A DNA stretch of 64,000 nt from Seriola aureovittata (lineage: Eukaryota > Chordata > Actinopteri > Carangiformes > Carangidae), in assembly GCF_021018895.1 (NCBI RefSeq), contig NC_079373.1:9954501-10018500 (forward strand). The letters are read 5' to 3'. How positions within the stretch are numbered: the first letter of the stretch is position 1; each line of letters starts with the position of its first letter. This document shows, piece by piece, positions 47,001-58,459 of this stretch. Under the pieces are notes generated by a model. That model had not been told where the DNA came from. It saw nothing but the letters and a program-made list of their open reading frames with translations, and made no database searches. A program made the translations under genes and the position numbers.

Positions 47001-50000
47001 TTTCCTTTGACTGCTTTCAGCTTTTTGACCAACAGTTTCACAACCAAATAAACATTTTCCCTTGTACTGTATATTATCTATTTGTGTCAGTCTCTGTGGC
47101 TTTGCATAATGACTGTGTATATTTCTTTTGCACGTGAACCTTTGTAACCTGCCTGTCACTGAGCAGGAAGAGGGCCTCCTCAGGCAGATACATGAGCCAG
47201 TTCTCTACGACTGTATAGATTTCTGTCAAGTATTCAGGTTTCCACAGTTGGACTCCACCCAGCATCAGGTGGAGGAAAGTACATCCTTTGTCACCACAGT
47301 GACGCTTCTCCCAGAGGAAAGTCTTCTCATTTTCTGTTAGACTGAGAAAAGAGAGATTAAGGTGTTTGACAGAGAAAGCAGTTCTCAACATAGAAGTGAA
47401 AACATTATGTATGTCCAAATATATGAAATTGAGTGCTGCACATATACCTGTATGTTAATTCATAATGTAATGCGTGTTGTTTTCTTCTACTCACAAGCAG
47501 ATGCAGTGCTTCTTAGAGACGTCCAGCATTTTCTTTTGCAATTCCTCACAAGCCTGAGAGAATACGACTGAACCGGTGAGTGCGATCGGCCTCTGGTACG
47601 TCCACTTACACTCATTTTGAAACTCAAGCTGGAGAAAAATGGAAGGATGAAAGATTGTGGTGTTGTTTGTGTTTTGGTCAACAGAGGGCACAGTTGTTCA
47701 GTATTACTGACCTGCATTATGACTCCAATGGGTTGTGTGTGGCTGTCAAACAGGGCAGGGGAGGGAGGAGCAGGCGACACCGCCAGTGTGGACAGACTGA
47801 GCAGGACAGTCCCTGCTACAAGAGTGCTAGACACAGAGTACAAATACTTTATGTCACTAATTACTATGTATACTGGTCTGCATTAGAGCTCAGGATATTA
47901 TCAAAAAACAGGGAGTTTCTCACTTGCTCAAGCATAGTATAATAGAAAACACATTCTAGCTAATAACAATAACCTTTGTTAGTATAGCGATTAGTAGAAT
48001 TTTAATTGGTTGGGTAGTAGTAGAATTAATGGGATGTAACTCATGAAAAATTAAACCAGCTCATTATTTAGAGTGAGCAAGATAAAGAAAATAACATAAG
48101 CAACAATAAAACTGATCTGAAAGCTGTTACTGACTCAGCAGGATAACACACTGACAATAACACACAGAATATATGGTTTTCTTCATTTGGCTCCAGAAAA
48201 AAATCCTTAATGCTGCATCCTAAATAGTCCGTAGATGTCTGACTGTTGACTGCGGCAACAAAAGAGCACTGCAGTCAAAAAACTGATCATTATTCCAAAC
48301 ATGTAAAGCACAGAAGCGACAGAAATTTGGTGCATCCCTGTTTTGTTTTTTAAGTCTAGTTAGTTAAAGGGTAACTTTGCCAATTTTGGAATACTACTCT
48401 GTCTGTGAAAACATTTGCAAGATGTTGTCTGTGAGTTTGGAGGAGGATGATGTCATCAGAGGTCATTTTGTTTTGGGCACAGAAGCTACAGTTTCATGAC
48501 AGAAAGCTTACATGTGTGTTACAAACTATGGTTATGGAGTTAGTTAAAAATGTGGCCATTTCCCAAGCAGGGAGGGTCCAGTGAAAAGATCCTATTAGAT
48601 GCATCATGGAAAATGTAGGATAGATCAATGTTGGAGCTTAAAGGATAAGTACATTTTTTGTATGTCTTAAAACAATAGTCAGGTGCCCAGCTGAACACTG
48701 AAACAGCTTTTGCTTGCTATAATCAGTCCTCCTGCTCACTCTGGCCACTGACAGATCCCCTCCTAGTGTACTTTAAATGTAAGTGATTCAAAGCCCTTTG
48801 ATACGTGCAAAAATATTTTCCAAAGTTTATCTGAAGAGGCTTCAATCGTCCTTATTAGATAAATCAAATATCTTCCAGAGTCATAGTCTGCTGGTTTGAC
48901 CCATCTCTTAGTTGTTAATCCCCCAACTTTATAGAAGTGCAACACTAGTTTGAGTAATCTACTCTCCTCAACCCAACTGTTGTAGGCAACATACCTGTTG
49001 CTGTAAAGAGGTAGTACGGCCCAGCCTAAAAGCTCTGGGCTCTTTCCTTTCTTAGAGCCTTTGAGGTGAAATGTCAACATGCTCTCATATGGCAGCTCTT
49101 TCACTGGAACCGGGAAGACCATCCTAAAATCAAAATACATACACACACATACATGCTTACTGTTTCTGGCACTACTATCCATTCTAGTAATCTCAAAACT
49201 TTTTCCTTCCTTTGCTAAACTCTTTTATAATTTTCTAGTACAAATACAAATCTGTAAATGAAGTTATATAGATTATTTCTCATGTACACATGTATGAGGG
49301 CACAACAGACCTGGTCAGTTAAAAAGGCAAGGACAGTAAGCAAAGCCAATACAGCTGTTATCAGTCCCAATATAATACTTACACAAACAAGGAAAGGGGA
49401 AGTTGAATGTGATAAAATAAAATGTAAACCATGAGACTGTAAAAGAAGTAACCCTTACATGCGGTTACACTGGATCTTGTTTCCATATGACAGGGCAGTG
49501 CTGATATTTTCAGAAATACCCGTGTCGCAGAGCCTCGCTCCTTCGTACGTCAACTCACAGGAAACAGAGAAGTACTCATAACTAAAACCGAAAGCAAAAC
49601 AAACATAGTGCTCATATCAGAGATGTGGTTAACCTTTGTGTCCATATATCACGTATTTGTGTATCTGTATGTGTACATACACACGTAAAAATGTGTGTGT
49701 GTTTGTATGTGACCAGAAAATGCACACATACACGGTCAGCCAGCTGAGTTGCAGATTGTAGAGGGCAGCAACGTTGAATTGGCAGATTTCGGTGTTGTCC
49801 TCAACGTCATGTGTTTGCGGGTTGCAGGTTACCTCCTGACCTCTGAAGTCTGACTGGAAGTTGTCAAAAAAGATCTGCAGCACTTTGAGCAGCGCCCCAT
49901 GGAGCATGATTATCGCTAGAGTACAGCACAGAGAATAAACATCAAATCAAAGAAAATATACCAAGTGGGTAATTTTACTTTACATTTTACCTTTAGTCTC

Positions 50001-53000
50001 CCTATTAAACATTTATGAAGCAGTCTACAAATATTTAATAAATGGGTCATAACACACTTTAATGTTATTATAAGCAAATAAGGACATTTTCAAATGTTTA
50101 TTAATGCACAGTGATTGTCAACAATTACAACTCATCATATGAAGACATTTTGTATTATTAGAATTGCGTTTTACTATATTGTCATTCATTATTGTTTATA
50201 GAACAGCATACATGCACAGTAGGATTTATAGGTTTTGACAAATAAATTAATAAACACTTATATCTGCTTACAACTCAACATGTGCATGTTACAAAACTAT
50301 CCATTAAATATTTATATACTGCTTATAAATAGGACTCATCGCTGTTCACTCATTCACTCATAGCAGTACTCTATACTATAGTACACTCTAGTGGGCACGT
50401 AACTGAGAAGTCAGCCACTTACGAATCATCATTATTTTGCATCATCGACAGGTGTATTGTACCACAGCAGTTAATTTTTGCATCTAGAGAATGAACCGCA
50501 TTGCATTGTGGATAGTGTACATGCTGTGTGAGACGTTCTGAGGGCACTGTATGGGGCATATTTAACTCAGAATTCAGACACTCAAATAAAATGACAGACA
50601 GTAAATATTGGGCGCTACATAGTAAATAGGGAGTTAAAAATTTAGTTTAAATTGCTGTGCCTATGGTCTGGCAACACTTCATTGCCTGCTGTTTCTTGTT
50701 GACTTGGTAATGTCCCTGGTTTGATTCCAGCCCAGGACCTTTACTGTATAGCATACCCCCCCTAACCTCCCACTTCTGTATCTGTACTGTGACCATCAAA
50801 TTAAAACACACACACACAACCACACACACACACACACACACACCAATGCCACACCAATGTAGTTGAGTAATACTTACTCACCACTTTCACACTCAAATAT
50901 CTCCTCATGACTCTGTAAAGAAGATAAGCAAATAGAGCTGATCAGTTGATCACTGGAATGAGGCGGTATTGTCTTCTTCCTCACTACATTATTGTTGGTT
51001 CACTCCCAATACCTCGACAAAGGCGTGGTAATGTTCTTTTACAGAAAGAAAAAAGCGGCTAAAATCAGAGTTCAAAAATGACACACACTAAAAAGGCAAA
51101 GGGCTCAAAACAGATACGAGTGCTGTGCATGATTACACTTAATGTAAGAAAAGTGTCACAAATGTGAGTAATATCCTACCAAAGGCATGGGGTTGAGTCT
51201 GTTGAGGCGACTGATGGCGTCCTCCAACTCCTGGCATGAGAACCCACACAGTAGACTGCTGACGGTGCGAACATGATCCACAAGCACTTTAACGTTCATC
51301 CCAGACTACAGATATGATGAGATCAGATCCAAGAATCAAAATCAAATACTGATGGACGTGTGCGTGAGAGAAATACACGTACATGTCCCCTAGTTAACTT
51401 GTCTTTACTCACCTTACTTTTCATAACCTCTGTCACCTCTCTGTTCAAACTGCTGAGTACACCCTGCAGGCTCAACCTGAGAGAGGAGGGCAGGTTAAAC
51501 ACACACAAATGACAAAGTGGTAGGGAGCCATAAAGTCAAGCTACCTTTCCAAATGTTTTCTACAAACAGACATCAGTTGATGCATGACCCACTGAACAGT
51601 TGTTGTCACCAAAACACATTTTACAAAGCCAATGTGAAGTGCAGGATTACTTGTCATCTTACTTGCAGGTGTCGAAGACACAGGCAGGACGCAGGAACTT
51701 GTACACTAGGCACGGGGTCCTGTCGTCCGCTCCCTTAGACAAGAAACAATAGTTTAAATACTGATTGCTTTGTAGGATTGTGCCATTATTTTGTGTAGTG
51801 TTTTTGAATAATACAGAATCTTATAATTGAAAATACATAAAGCATGTACAATCATGAAATGGCAGTGACATTTGTATTTAGGTTTTTATGTCTATAAATT
51901 TTAGGACACATTAGGTTCACTTATTTTGTTTCATTTTTGCTGCTAAATGCCGCCAGTCATGACGTTATGTGTAAACAGAGCAAAGTCAAGATAACAGGGT
52001 GGAGGTTTTTACAGCTGCAATAGCCCTGATAGCCATGGGCCAGACACATGAGTTTGTGAAGGCAGCATTTGAAGACTAAAGATAAGCCCGTCTTGGTAAA
52101 TGATCTATACTGTAGGTGGGAACAGAGAAGGAGTTTGAACCGACTTACATCCCTGGCCAGACGATGTTTGAGGTTGTCAACGTGGAGCAGTCGGAGGGGG
52201 ACGACTACTTGAAACTTGTTGTAGATCTGAATAGTCTCATGCATACCCAGCAGTTCATCACTGAAGAGAGATAGGGGAAAGTACATACAGTCCACCAGAT
52301 TAATCAATCAATGTGGAAATACACCATATTTGAATAGAGCATCACAGACCAGGACATCAAAGGTTATAGATAATTCAACATTGATTTCTGGATAAGTGAC
52401 TTACTTTCGGAGGTATTCTTCAGAGTCGCAAAGTTTTAGAAGATAATGGCCACTTGTTCTGGGAGGGAGATCCAGCAGCTGGAAGATTTGATCAATCAGA
52501 CTCTTCACTGTCCTGTTCACTGGATAAAAATTGAGAGTTCAGAGTCCACACACTTCTGCCAATATCTGCAGGGACTTAAGACAGACACTGTAGTGTTTGT
52601 CAAACATGGATCATAAGGTGTGGTATAAAGAACAACTCACAGTCTACAAGGGAACTTCGGAATGAAATTATTATTACTTCCGCCAAGGAAGTTATGTTTT
52701 CACTCATGTATGTTAGTTTGTTTGGTTGACAGGGGGATTACAGAAAAAGTACTCAACCAATTTGAACCAAACCTGGCGGGTGGAGGGATGGGGAACAGGC
52801 CAGGGAAGAACACATTCAATTTTGGGGCAGATACAGATAAAGGGGTGGATCCAGGATCTTTTTTTCTTAAAAAAAAAAAAACCCAAAACTTTCCTATATA
52901 TTGTGAAATATGGCATTTTTCTAGATTTTGTCAATTTCTCAAGAAATAATGTAAAAAAAAAAATCTGACATATTTGAGATATATGACTTATCTCAGGCAT

Positions 53001-54654
53001 GTAGGATTGTTTGGCCACCGATGAGTTGTGTGCTCTACTGAGTGTCATAGTGTTTTTTCTTAATTTATACATTTTGATTTTCACAGACAATAAGTGACAA
53101 ACCATGACATGACATTGAATTCAACACATACAGGATTTAGAATGTGTATAATGTCCACATCGTTCTTCCTGAATCAAATGATCTACACTTTATTCTCCAT
53201 TACCACAGCTCTTTCTTACTAATTATGTCTTTATCTGTGCCCACATATTACTTTGACCTGTACAATTATGTTGTACGTCGCTAAGTCAATATATTATCTA
53301 AACCAGTTACTATAACAGTCCTTTCTCAGTATTTTCCAGTTCATTAAGAAGGAACTGTATGTAATAAGATACTGTGTTTGCTTTCGCTTCACATTCTCAT
53401 CTCTTCATTCTCTCTGGGGATAGATGGACTGCCATTATTGTAAGTACCTCTGCATAACTGATGGTAGAGGGCTAGTAAATAAGTATCTTACCGGGGGTGG
53501 GGAAGGGGACCTGCTGATTCTCCCACTCAGTGGCCACACTGACAGTCACCTCCAACTGCTGCAGCAGCGCAGGGTGGATTTGTAACAATCGACCCCATAC
53601 CACACCTGAGTTATGAACGCTGTCTGTGTGTTTGTGCTGCGACATCAGCCTGCCAGAGATGGTGAAGACAAACAGGTTGCAAATGTGAGAGTAAAAGTAT
53701 GACGATATACTATATATGTTCTACACTTTCCCCTTTCAAACAACTAACACTGCAGAGGATCCAGTGTCAGAAAGTTACAACGATGACAAAATGAATACTA
53801 TGATATAGAGTATACAACATTATAGATATCATTTTATTTTGAGAGGTTAGCCGTCATATGGGTTGATATTTTAAACAAAACTTTTTAAACTCATACAGCA
53901 TTTTATATCTAATTTACATGTCAAAAAGATATTGGTGTAATGTTGGATGCTTAATATTTAGGAACACATTTCGGCATCATTCTCTTACCTGGAAGTTGCG
54001 TCACAAAAAGAAGCGAGCCTCTTGGTGCTGCCTTGTGGAGTGTCTATTAGATTCACGGTCCATGGCTCCTGATGTCAATAAAAGAAAAACAGACAAACTA
54101 TACTTAGGCCTTTTTTCTGATCTTACCACTTTTAATTTGGGTCACTTTATTCAGCTATAAAAGAGGTTTCTGTCTCACATACTCACATGATTGTCTATTT
54201 CTGTCCTGGAACGGTTCAGTTTGTGAGCAGGCTCAGTGAGGCCAGAGGAAAACTGCTTTTTGCTGTTGTGGAGGGGTACTCGTGTTCTGGGGGGAACAGG
54301 GGGGGCTTCACGGCCCGATTTACCTGGCAAACATGCACTTGGAAGTCTGGTTCTGGGTGGAGGGGGAGGGGCACGGAGTGGAAGAGGCCTATTTGTGCCT
54401 GCGTGGTCAGTATTCCCTGTACCTCCTTTGCCTTGAGTCCAGAGATGGCCTTGGGGTTGTGGTTGTGGTTCAGTTGGGGATAGGAGCCCAGACAAGGTGC
54501 ACTCATACAAATGTGTTTCATCATTTTCAGGAAAGACCTCAATATACTCGTAAATGTGTGTTCCATGTAGATCCTCTCTCAGAGGCATGGGGAAGTCAGT
54601 GTCACTTGCATCTTGTCTCTGGATTGTTCCATTTCGCCTTTCAGGAGGATCCAT
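40805..54654 (-). CDS. pik3c2g: Phosphatidylinositol 4-phosphate 3-kinase, class II, C2 domain-containing subunit gamma
   Basis: Class II PI3K makes PI(3,4)P2 and PI3P on endosomal and plasma membranes. Thirty-three coding exons join with consistent phases into 1,418 residues, close to the human protein (about 1,450). The order is proline-rich N-terminus, Ras-binding domain (about 215-310), C2 (about 475-620), PIK helical domain (about 635-810), kinase (about 860-1150), PX (about 1170-1300) and C-terminal C2 (about 1310-1418). The kinase has [13 protein letters not shown] (ATP-site Lys), [12 protein letters not shown] (catalytic loop) and HIDFGKIMG (DFG). The activation-loop segment FKRDRSPF is of class II type. 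The C-terminus WFPLGNCAI matches the human PIK3C2G ending WYPLGNSII, which singles out gamma over alpha and beta. Two introns use GC donors (after 44738 and 47153). The gene is convergent with plcz1. Exon lists are given in the four entries that follow. Confidence 0.94.
44215..46811 (-). other. pik3c2g: pik3c2g exons 17-26: helical and kinase domains
   Basis: Exons: 46811-46718, 46497-46403, 46131-45951, 45810-45703, 45611-45519, 45410-45281, 45177-45041, 44907-44738, 44584-44428, 44324-44215. The helical part includes [18 protein letters not shown] and [15 protein letters not shown]. The kinase part includes [88 protein letters not shown] and [19 protein letters not shown]. Exon 24 ends AAAAG|GCAAGT, a GC donor of strong consensus. 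Confidence 0.9.
48360..48900 (+). repeat. Dispersed teleost repeat in a pik3c2g intron
   Basis: Segments such as GATGCATCATGGAAAATGTAG near 48599, TGTCTTAAAACAATAGTCAGG near 48664, CAGCTTTTGCTTGCTATAATC near 48704 and GTACTTTAAATGTAAGTG near 48768 match, from memory, a repeat seen in many percomorph genomes. It ends about 100 bp from pik3c2g exon 13 (49123-48995). No coding capacity. The boundaries are approximate. Confidence 0.5.
50805..50843. repeat. (CA)n microsatellite (TG in the pik3c2g transcript)
   Basis: Two CA tracts separated by ACC, about 40-75 bp downstream (minus sense) of the 31-nt pik3c2g microexon, so the pre-mRNA carries a UG tract just past that exon. Confidence 0.9.
51013..54654 (-). 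other. pik3c2g: pik3c2g exons 1-9: N-terminus and Ras-binding domain
   Basis: Exons (high to low): 54654-54187, 54068-53989, 53649-53492, 52519-52405, 52260-52149, 51733-51663, 51476-51413, 51305-51180, 51087-51013. The first exon (156 codons) starts MDPPERRNG, follows an in-frame stop, and holds proline-rich SH3-type segments ([22 protein letters not shown]). The Ras-binding fold covers [13 protein letters not shown] through [13 protein letters not shown] and [22 protein letters not shown] to [10 protein letters not shown]. Exon 9 was fixed by reading back through [13 protein letters not shown] to a strong acceptor (GCCTTTTTAG); a shorter 23-nt version does not fit the phases. Confidence 0.85.
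52670..52945 (+). repeat. Dispersed teleost repeat (CTTCCGCCAAGGA family)
   Basis: Reads ACTTCCGCCAAGGAAGTTATG, then AGGGGGATTACAGAAAAAGT, AACCAATTTGAACCAAACCTG and AAAGGGGTGGATCCAGGATC. I recognise this order of motifs as a very common fish interspersed repeat. It lies in pik3c2g intron 3. The antisense and sense frames across it are not genes. Confidence 0.65.
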
Positions 54655-55215
54655 CACATTGTAGGGCAAAAGTCATACAAGTCCTCCTGGATGGTGTCAG
54701 TATGTCCTCACTTCATAGTATCGCAGAATGAAGAACTGTGTTCTATTATGACGCAAAGAGAATCATAATAAAATCAGAATTGCAAATTAATTACATTAGT
54801 GTATGAGACTTCAGTGCAGGCAGGAAAAGTAAGCTGTTTTACTACTGAACCTGAGGGTTTATGCTGGTCTAATGATTAACAACCTTTCAAATCTTAACAG
54901 GAAATCTACCAGAGCGCGCCACTAAGACAAAGGCAATACTTTGTTACACTTGTGTAAAGTGAAACATAACAGCACTCTTTTTCAAAACCAACACTATCAT
55001 TACATTATGCCTTGAAGCTTTATGTCCTTATCCCAAGATAACTGAAATTAAAATTGTGTTCAGTCAAAACTAAAATCCAGACTGGTAAAATATGAAATAA
55101 AATAAACTTTGCAGATTACTGAAGCTCTCACCTTTACTAAAAGCAGCCTGTATGTTCACAGTTCACATTTTAAGATTAGCTACACATACATAGATTAATC
55201 TATTAGTTGACTTAC

Positions 55216-55300
55216 CATCAGAGATGGGTTAACTGGTTTTCTACTCTGTGTCAACAAGGTGAAGACTCGATTCTGAGACCATGCTCAGCAAGTTAGACTG
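55216..55300 (-). promoter_or_regulatory. pik3c2g: Probable 5' non-coding exon and promoter side of pik3c2g
   Basis: On the minus strand, CTCTGATG|GTAAGTCAAC gives a strong splice donor at 55216/55215, about 560 bp upstream of the coding start. The coding exon starts after an in-frame stop, so at least part of the 5' UTR must come from upstream. This is inferred to be the first, non-coding exon; its 5' limit near 55300 is a guess. Confidence 0.4.
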
Positions 55301-57252
55301 GTACATGATTTGGAGAGGCTCCCATCTGTCTTTCCTCGCCCCTCCCACTCCTCCCCCTCTGCAGCCCACAACAACCCTCCCTCTGCTGGAGGAGACAGAG
55401 TATTACATGTGTGGTGGAGATAACCTAGCTCCACTTACACCGAACACCAGAGGCCTCTACTACGAAACAAGTTCATCATACCCAGGATAGATTTTCATTG
55501 TCTGGCTTCACGGAGCCGAACAACTGTGGTCACATGACGGGGATGATCAACTCAGGTTTTCTCGAGCGCCTACATTTAAAAAGGGGCGGTGCTTGCTGCA
55601 TCAGACCAGTCAGACACATGGACATGTCTGCTGGCAGCAGAGCGGAAAATTTTACATATGAAGAGCAAACTGTAGTGTTAGACAAATATGAAGAAGTTAA
55701 ACACATAATTCAGCCTTAAAGCAGCAGTTGCAGCTGCCAAATGCAGGAGGTACACATGCCAAAAAACCCGTCGCCTGTGTGAATGCTTAAGTTAATAGAC
55801 CTATATATATCACTGCACCAATATTAGGACACAATATGACTGTAATTAATTACATCTGTCTATGAATGTGTTGCTTACATTTATTCTTATGGCGTGTATG
55901 ACAGTTTTAGCCTTATTCTTTCACACGGAGTTGAGAGCAAATAAAAAATCAATATAAACCATAATTCAAAGTGCTGAGTAGGTTAACTGTAATATTTTAT
56001 AGGGACAAGAAACACAAGGCTTTAAGTGCTTCATTTAGTCTCTGCTGTAGAATGATATCGGTATTTAAGCACAAAGAAATGGCTTTGACATCCAACAGGA
56101 TGAAGGAAAAGAGTGACATGAAGACAGGATTGACCCTCTGCAACAATGAAGGTCACTTATAAAGAGTCATCAGGGAAAACCACGTGGGAGAAGCTTGCCT
56201 TAAAGCCTTTCTGCCAGAAAGCTTTTCCACGTGATTATGTTGTGAAAGGGTCTATTTTAACCCAAACCGTGACTTTTCCCCAAACCCAGCCAAATAGTTT
56301 GTCTAAATTTAATGAAACTGCATCTGAAAACAGAAGACCTTTCTGCCAGGGGCGACCCCAATGAGTCTGCGAGCGAGCTCTCTGGGAGGTTTAAGTCTGG
56401 GTTGGTGATCCCCCCACATCACTAGATAACCTGGGCCAGACATCGGTACTGACCAGTTTTCTGGACTAGATTTCTCCTCCGATTGGTTGGAGGGGTGTTT
56501 CAGGGTTAAATTGGCCCATAACTCCTGTAGTCTGAGCCTGGCTTCAGGTGTCCACCATAGGTTACCGTGGTGATTTACAAAAAGACGTGAACCACCGTTG
56601 TGAGCCTGAAAATCCAGGATTAAACCTGATTTTTTTTTTTTTTCAATTTTGGCCTTCGTAAAACCAATTAACATAATATACCATTGTGCAGTAATTACTC
56701 ATACAGGAAACCTACCGGCATTTCATTGTGGTAAAAAAAAAAACTTCCTTGTGCATGTAGTTAACTCATCTATCTGGTTCAACTAAACCAACAGACTATA
56801 TCACATCTACTCCTCACGCAGGAATGTCACTGAGCAGGTTGAGGTATGTAGCACTGTGTTTCTGTAAGTGTGTCTTCTATGAACTGAAATGAAAGCAACA
56901 AGAAGGAAATGTGTGCTCACAGTCTCCATAAATGACACACAAGGTAAGATTAAATTACTCAGGTTTTTTAGTTGAGGAATGTTTTGGGTATTTATTAGGT
57001 CGTTCTTTGTACTGTCATCAACTTCCTCCTCAGGTCATCTGAAACACTTTAAAACCTAGATACTGAAGCTCGGATTACAAATCTCATAGCAAACTGTGTG
57101 TGATTGTTTGACTTTCTGTAGTGGTATTTATGAGTCTTGCTGGGGTTGATAAAGCCCAACATGGCCTTACACTGGGAATGACAGCAACGGCAATCCACTG
57201 AATGTCTCACGAAGGTGTCGGCTGAGGTGCACGGAGCAGAGGGGTGTGCTGT
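55300..57252. other. Intergenic region between pik3c2g and the small membrane-protein gene
   Basis: This is probably a divergent promoter region. No convincing coding exon was seen. A GC box next to TTTAAAAAGG occurs near 55573-55590. An imperfect inverted repeat with two CACGTG boxes lies near 56180-56235. The 120-codon minus-strand frame at 56309-56674 has no recognisable similarity and no splice support. Confidence 0.5.
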
Positions 57253-57890
57253 ATGGAGGCGGAGATCGAGCAGAAAGAAATGCATTTCAACCACACTACT
57301 CCCCACATCTCACCCCTCAATCCCAAACCTGGATTTCCTGGTTACTATGCACTCATCCCCTTTGTACTACTCATACTGATTGGATGTGTAGTGGCAGCGG
57401 TAAGATCAGTACTGTTATATCTGGTTTTCATTATGTATATTTTATTTCACGTTACTGCACCACAGGCTTAGTATTAAGTGTGTATTGTTGTACTTCTCTG
57501 TAGGTTGTTTACATTAGGAGGAAAGCAAGGTAAGTTAATTTCTGTGGTTTGAGCAGCATTTTCGGATCGGTTTTGTATCTTTTATGTTCTGTCACAATTT
57601 GGTCTTTTTCATAGTTTTTTTTCGTTCAGATTAGATGAGCTACGTCACAGGCTGATTCCTCTGTACAGCTACGACCCCGCAGAGGAACAAGACTGGAGCG
57701 ATGGTGGCAGGGAGGATGAGGATGAGGAGCTGGCTGTAAGCAAACCACTACAGCTTTTAATAATCGCATACAATAAAACCTCCTTTAATTAAAATGTTCA
57801 CTTCATCCAGAATTTGTTTTTCTCTTTTCCTGACAGGAACCTTTGTACAAGGAGGGAAAGCTGTCCTTTTCATCTGGTTATGGAACTTGA
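57253..57890 (+). CDS. Small single-pass membrane protein, SMIM29/C3orf18-like
   Basis: Four exons (57253-57399, 57504-57529, 57630-57735, 57837-57890) join in phase to a 110-residue protein beginning MEAEIEQKEMHF. One hydrophobic segment spans about residues 31-52 (YYALIPFVLLILIGCVVAAV) and is followed at once by a basic stop-transfer run (YIRRKAR). Next comes ELRHRLIPLYSYDPAEEQ, the signature shared by the vertebrate SMIM29 and C3orf18 families (LRHxLxPxYxxDPxEE). The tail is acidic (GGREDEDEELA). Membrane segment followed by basic cytosolic tail suggests an N-out topology. The molecular function of this family is not known to me. Exon 2 is a 26-nt microexon. AATAAA near 58273 is a likely poly(A) signal. 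Which of the two families it belongs to is unresolved. Confidence 0.75.
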
Positions 57891-58459
57891 AAAAGAAAAG
57901 AATGTGCCCAATTAGAGGAAGGATTTCTTCTTTTATATTTTGTATTACGGATTCTATACAAATGTTTGCAAATGATTGCTGTTTATATAAATATTTGGAA
58001 AGTATCTTGAGGAGATAATCTTTCAGCAAATATATGTGAAACTGTAGAGGATCCAGTTAGAAAAAGTTGTACTGATGATCAAATGAATGAGAAATTGAAC
58101 AGTTAATGGCATAACAACAAATAATTAAATCACTATTTCTTCCTTTGTATTATGTTTATGAAGCACACCAGACAGTAGATGGCACTGTAATCCTGTGTTT
58201 TGTCTGATTTGAGAAATATGTTTTTTTTTTTTAAGACTATACAAAGTGTTTTGAAGGATAAGGGAAGATGTGCAATAAACTTGACGCTAAAATCCCATTT
58301 CTATTTTTGTTGTTTGTGTTATGTGCATATTTCTGATGTTGTTTATGAATTGAGCTCAAATAGCTCAATAGACACACCTGTTTCTGCTTAGTAATCAGCA
58401 GCTTTCCTGTGTTTGGAGGTTTCACAGGCTGACACAACTTCACATGTTCATACAGGAAG

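Larger units (their letters stand above)
47153..50912 (-). other. pik3c2g: pik3c2g exons 10-16: C2 and start of helical domain
   Basis: Exons: 50912-50882 (31-nt microexon, [10 protein letters not shown]), 49915-49732, 49581-49459, 49123-48995, 47826-47712, 47628-47495, 47341-47153. The C2 domain includes [56 protein letters not shown] and [14 protein letters not shown]. The helical domain begins at [16 protein letters not shown]. Exon 16 ends GACAG and is followed by GCAGGT in place of a GT donor; the phase of the next exon rules out the nearby GTTACA. Confidence 0.85.

Noticed and set aside
47153..47333. pik3c2g exon starting at AAAATGAG after CTAACAG
   Set aside because: The upstream exon ends in phase 2, which that start does not fit. 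The stronger acceptor TTTTCTCAG eight bases upstream gives the correct phase and LTENEKTF.
51013..51035. 23-nt pik3c2g microexon starting at AACATTACC
   Set aside because: The phases do not fit on either side. A longer 75-nt exon (51087-51013) with a better acceptor keeps the frame and gives a sensible protein.
54282..54731. 149-codon plus-strand frame
   Set aside because: It is antisense to the large first coding exon of pik3c2g, whose minus-strand frame has the correct start, splice donor and proline-rich content. The plus frame is a shadow of that GC-rich exon.
56309..56674. 121-codon minus-strand frame in the pik3c2g upstream region
   Set aside because: Tryptophan- and arginine-rich but unlike any family I know, without splice sites or a good start. 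Possibly a remnant of a repeat, but not supported.
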